A stretch of 64,000 nt of DNA from Deltaproteobacteria bacterium. Lineage in GTDB: Bacteria; Myxococcota_C; UBA6777. Below are positions 61,801 through 64,000 of this stretch, piece by piece. The notes beneath the pieces were generated by a model. It was not told the origin of the DNA. It was given only the letters and a program-made list of their open reading frames with translations, and ran no database searches. Position 1 is the first letter of the stretch; each line of letters opens with the position of its first letter. A program made the position numbers and the translations under genes. The stretch is from assembly GCA_002731275.1 (NCBI GenBank), contig PCBK01000118.1:1-64000 (forward strand). The letters are read 5' to 3'.

Positions 61801-64000
61801 TCATCAACCTTCCCATCAAAAAAGCGTACGCTCCTAACGTCTTCGTCTCGGTCTTCACGTACCAGACCCGAAAAGGTAACGACGCGAGCAAACGCCCACG
61901 TTTCCAAATGGGTGTCGTACAGCTCAAGGTCTCGACCAAGCAACATAAACTCAAGGTCGTGATCAACACGGATAAAGAGACTTACAAGCCCGGTGACAAA
62001 GTCAGCGGTGTGATCAAAGTCCTCTCAGGTGGACAACCCGTCCTCTCAGAGGTCTCACTCTCCGTCGCCGACGAAGGTGTCTTGCAACTGATTAACTACA
62101 AAACACCTGCACCCAAGAAGACCTTCTACGCACCTTGGGGATGGGGTGTCGATGTCGCGACGAGCCTCGTGACGCTCCTCTACACCAAATCCGCAAAAGC
62201 CATCATCCGCCAACAAGGTTCGGATGGAGGTGCGATGGCGGCTTCCCAGGCGAAAGTACGTTCAAAGTTCGTCTCATCAGCGTTCTGGGCACCTCACCTG
62301 CTCACCAACGCAAAAGGTGAAGTCCGCTTCTCCTTCAAGCTGCCTGACAACCTCACATCTTTCCGTTTGATGGCTGTTGCCGCTGACAAAGGTAGCAAGT
62401 TTGGTTCTGGTCAACGCAACATTCGCGTCCGCAAAGACTTGATGGCCACACCTATCCTGCCGCGCTTTTTGGTCCGAGGTGATGTCGCACGTGTCGGTAT
62501 CGTCTTGCACAACTACTCCAAAAAAGATGGGAAAGCCACCGTCACGATGCAGGCCAAGGGTGTCGAAGCCAAAGAGACCCAAAAAGAGACCTTCGTCTCC
62601 AAAAATGGCTCAACACGTGTACTCTTCGATGTCCGCGCAAAGGATGTCTCACAAGGCTCTTTCTTATTTGTCGCGAAGCTCGGCAAACACAAAGACGCCG
62701 TGCTCAAAAAACTCCCCATCAACCAGATCATCATGAAAGAATCACAACTCGTCGCGAAGGCAGAGTTAAAAGATTCGAAGATCACCACACGAGTTAGCTG
62801 GCCTCAAAAAGGTGTCTTTGCCAACCAAAGTCGCCTCAACGTCAGCATGGATCGCACAGGCGTCCTCGACCTCCGCGAAGGGTTGATGTATCTTATCCGC
62901 TATCCATACGGTTGTCTCGAACAAACACTGTCTAAGACGATCCCTCTGACCAAAGCACGAGAGCTGCTCTCCGCCCTCAAGCTCAAAGGCAATCTGCGTA
63001 AACAGATGAAGAAGTTCTTGAAGATCGGACTCGCCAAAATCGTGCGTCACCAACACGCCAACGGCCACTTCAGCTTATGGCCTGGTGGTACACCACAAGC
63101 GCAGCTCACAGCGTACGCTCTTTACGGCCTCAACGAGGCCAAAAAAGCCGGTCTCAAAGTCGACGAGCGCGCGATCAAAAAAGGTCTCAAAGCACTTCAC
63201 AAGTGGAGTCAACAGAAGACCAAATTGCTCTTTGGCGGAAAATCCGGAACCCTGGCGATGGCAGCGTTTGTTCTCGCAGAACTTGGTAAACCCAACGCTA
63301 GCCTTAACGCCCGTCTTTACGAAGCGCGACAGCTCCTGCCAACATACGGCAAAGGCTTCCTGCTCCGTGCGATGAAGCGCTCTGGGACGTCGGAAACACA
63401 ACTCAAAGCCTTCTTGAAAGAGATCACCTCTGCGATTGAGATGAAGGGCGCGATCGCGATGGCCAAACCTTGCCACGCGATGTTCTCCAAAGCACTCTGT
63501 CGCCCACTCGCATGGTACATGAGCTCAACGGTCCGCACGACAGCCATTTTGCTCTCCGCCATTCTCGAAGTCTCACCCAAGCACCCACTCATCCCGATGT
63601 TGGTACGTGGACTGAAGAGTCGACAAAACCGCTGGGGACGCTGGAGTAATACACAGGAGAACATTTACTCACTCGTCGCGATCGCGGACCACGCAAGAAC
63701 ACTCGCCAAAGGTTCTTCGACAGTCCAGATCAGGCTCAAAAACAGCACGACGATGAAGTTCATCTCTGGCCGAAGCGTGGTCCGCCACAACCCAACATTG
63801 AAGTCTGTCCCACAAGGTCCCATGACCATCGAGTCAAAAGGACGCGCTCACGTCAGAGCTGTCCTCAATCTCGTCGGTCGTTGGAAAGCGCCGAACTTCA
63901 AGTTCAATGGCTTCAGCATCACACGTCTGTATCTCGATCCCAAGACCAATAAAGTGATCGACAGCTTTAAGGTTGGACAGGTCGTAAAAGTCCGTGTCAT
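58818..64000 (+). CDS. Secreted bacterial alpha-2-macroglobulin, 3' end outside the window
   Basis: At least 1727 residues, open to the window edge; ATG at 58818 after AAAAAGGAG. A cleavable signal peptide (about 1-35, ending ADA) with no lipobox, unlike the E. coli lipoprotein YfhM. Macroglobulin-like domains of about 100 residues follow, including MG2/MG3-type strands such as SDRGIYRPGETVHFKGLVR (near 595). VSLSVADEGVLQL and RFSFKLPDNLTSFRLMAVA (near 1175) are family hallmarks of the A2M domain. The thioester motif is GCLEQ with Cys1366 and Gln1369, intact, followed by the helical TED domain. Such proteins trap foreign proteases covalently. The usual partner pbpC is not in the window. Confidence 0.95.
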   Translation, partial: MKHLVLQKAEGRKAWWLLAFLFAFLSLPAPQADAGAATVYVVSYSPRYSWQVKNKRPIQIRFNKPMVAQAFVGKVATSIPVQITPALRTAPYWSDRQTLVIKPLENFTRSTKYTITINAKGMARPVSKSFVYAPVRLTRYKGIHYRYTAQLPSIELMWNQDVKVAEVLARCRFVVSKGRSSVKLKLITPQQTPVASNMTIRPVHSLTPGKRYRFKCMGLKGIGGNYSYYSRWGYFSFRVRESFRVVKYSPMGLVRHDSAKVQIHFSTPVKRKTLQSMLVIEPTPKGFKWKGTLDYSRTTYTTYLKLKESQTYTIRLKPGLTDDFGRKLEEDLRFAFVTAKAQPRIVVERGRFSVEATRGYPVWLRDLGKFNLTCARVPLAKMGTTLHALSHYKTNPLSGNPNKKPIKWKKLGLTPQNNTVNVKIPEKKWTLKYLQLGKLCDNGDKNGLYVAEFTHAEKVTVKGFSGEAPPHRIVANITNMFIVAKTGERNGIAWVTNLKTGQPVSGANVDAFDAKGKKVFSGVTNAKGLLRLPSQSQLRGKRYGAFLLVAKKANDVAVFNSNWRDGLYKWSFGVPTDSYKQKVAIRGFIQSDRGIYRPGETVHFKGLVREIAFGTLPRVPGQKTLKVKIINSRREELYNGTKTLTEFGGFSLDLKLKKNASLGDYYVKATLGKKTFVEKFSVQEFRKVSFTLALRKVAEEQHTMRVKVSGQYLFGSPLTGAKVGWRVYHRRHYISFPKHAGYSFYDAASSGHWYYNSPSSYRSYLASGNGTLDANGELVLSFKKRQVSSPWDYIVEATATDKTNQAVSKSKMYLVHSSDTYVGVKFKSYVGKVGEATKVLLRAVDQKGRRVAANAQVEFYRTYWKRHCKKSGYCRWKRHKEPVSMFGTNILASGVSTADVTAKVAGTYFVRVTTTDKKGRKSVASSYIWMSGGAYANYRPSNSPRMKLLANKASYKVGDTAKIVPNTHLSGTALVTVERDGVADAFITQVKGGKVINLPIKKAYAPNVFVSVFTYQTRKGNDASKRPRFQMGVVQLKVSTKQHKLKVVINTDKETYKPGDKVSGVIKVLSGGQPVLSEVSLSVADEGVLQLINYKTPAPKKTFYAPWGWGVDVATSLVTLLYTKSAKAIIRQQGSDGGAMAASQAKVRSKFVSSAFWAPHLLTNAKGEVRFSFKLPDNLTSFRLMAVAADKGSKFGSGQRNIRVRKDLMATPILPRFLVRGDVARVGIVLHNYSKKDGKATVTMQAKGVEAKETQKETFVSKNGSTRVLFDVRAKDVSQGSFLFVAKLGKHKDAVLKKLPINQIIMKESQLVAKAELKDSKITTRVSWPQKGVFANQSRLNVSMDRTGVLDLREGLMYLIRYPYGCLEQTLSKTIPLTKARELLSALKLKGNLRKQMKKFLKIGLAKIVRHQHANGHFSLWPGGTPQAQLTAYALYGLNEAKKAGLKVDERAIKKGLKALHKWSQQKTKLLFGGKSGTLAMAAFVLAELGKPNASLNARLYEARQLLPTYGKGFLLRAMKRSGTSETQLKAFLKEITSAIEMKGAIAMAKPCHAMFSKALCRPLAWYMSSTVRTTAILLSAILEVSPKHPLIPMLVRGLKSRQNRWGRWSNTQENIYSLVAIADHARTLAKGSSTVQIRLKNSTTMKFISGRSVVRHNPTLKSVPQGPMTIESKGRAHVRAVLNLVGRWKAPNFKFNGFSITRLYLDPKTNKVIDSFKVGQVVKVRV

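Overview
The window looks like chromosomal DNA of a Gram-negative, didermic bacterium of the Myxococcota or a related former deltaproteobacterial lineage. This assignment is inference. It rests on many predicted lipoproteins, four proteins with the MopE-type DxDCDG metal-binding motif, Hanks-type Ser/Thr kinase signalling with PEGA-like partner proteins, a hybrid histidine kinase, a TonB-dependent receptor and a large secreted alpha-2-macroglobulin. Base composition looks moderate, below that of classical myxobacteria, but was not counted. Coding density is high, most starts have AGGAG-like ribosome binding sites, and short operons often overlap by ATGA or TGATG.

Layout. 1-3.6 kb: leftward secreted haem-protein pair (DUF1549/DUF1588-like protein, cytochrome c lipoprotein). 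3.6-4.9 kb: split transketolase-like pair whose second half is one domain lacking the usual catalytic Glu. 5-8 kb: 2OG-Fe(II) oxygenase and lipoprotein genes diverging from a symmetric promoter region, a palindromic miniature element, and a GNAT acetyltransferase. 8-13.4 kb: bacterioferritin, a STAND/TPR ATPase with a small partner, then Bfd ferredoxin and a DUF3565-DUF1971 fusion. 13.4-23.9 kb: MopE-type lipoprotein, membrane protein, LCMT-type methyltransferase with a membrane-anchored 2OG oxygenase, YfcC-type carrier, Cys-rich lipoprotein and a lone type III-like DNA methylase. 24-25.4 kb: tRNA-Leu(CAA) with promoter and terminator, then 14 REP hairpins leading into a RAYT transposase. 25.5-32.3 kb: large duplicated MopE lipoprotein, a small secreted protein with a mirror-symmetric cysteine ladder, a serine hydrolase and a BNR lipoprotein. 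32.5-36.6 kb: cobalamin riboswitch controlling a beta-propeller lipoprotein and a TonB-dependent receptor. 36.7-43 kb: histidine kinase, and a four-gene operon of two PEGA-like paralogues, a MopE lipoprotein and a Ser/Thr kinase. 43-48.5 kb: RadD helicase, MopE lipoprotein, Arg-rich DUF4476-like protein and a repeat-rich spacer. 48.5-64 kb: hybrid histidine kinase, a signal-less peptidoglycan-binding protein, S9 peptidase, PhzF and aspartate dehydrogenase-like enzymes, a zinc-ribbon protein and the 5' part of an alpha-2-macroglobulin gene.

The strongest unusual signals are the secreted 16-cysteine protein whose cysteines mirror exactly about a central turn, the REP array with its RAYT, the riboswitch-controlled propeller/receptor pair (an analogue of the Bacteroides BtuG/BtuB arrangement), the STAND module placed between bfr and bfd, and the truncated transketolase half.
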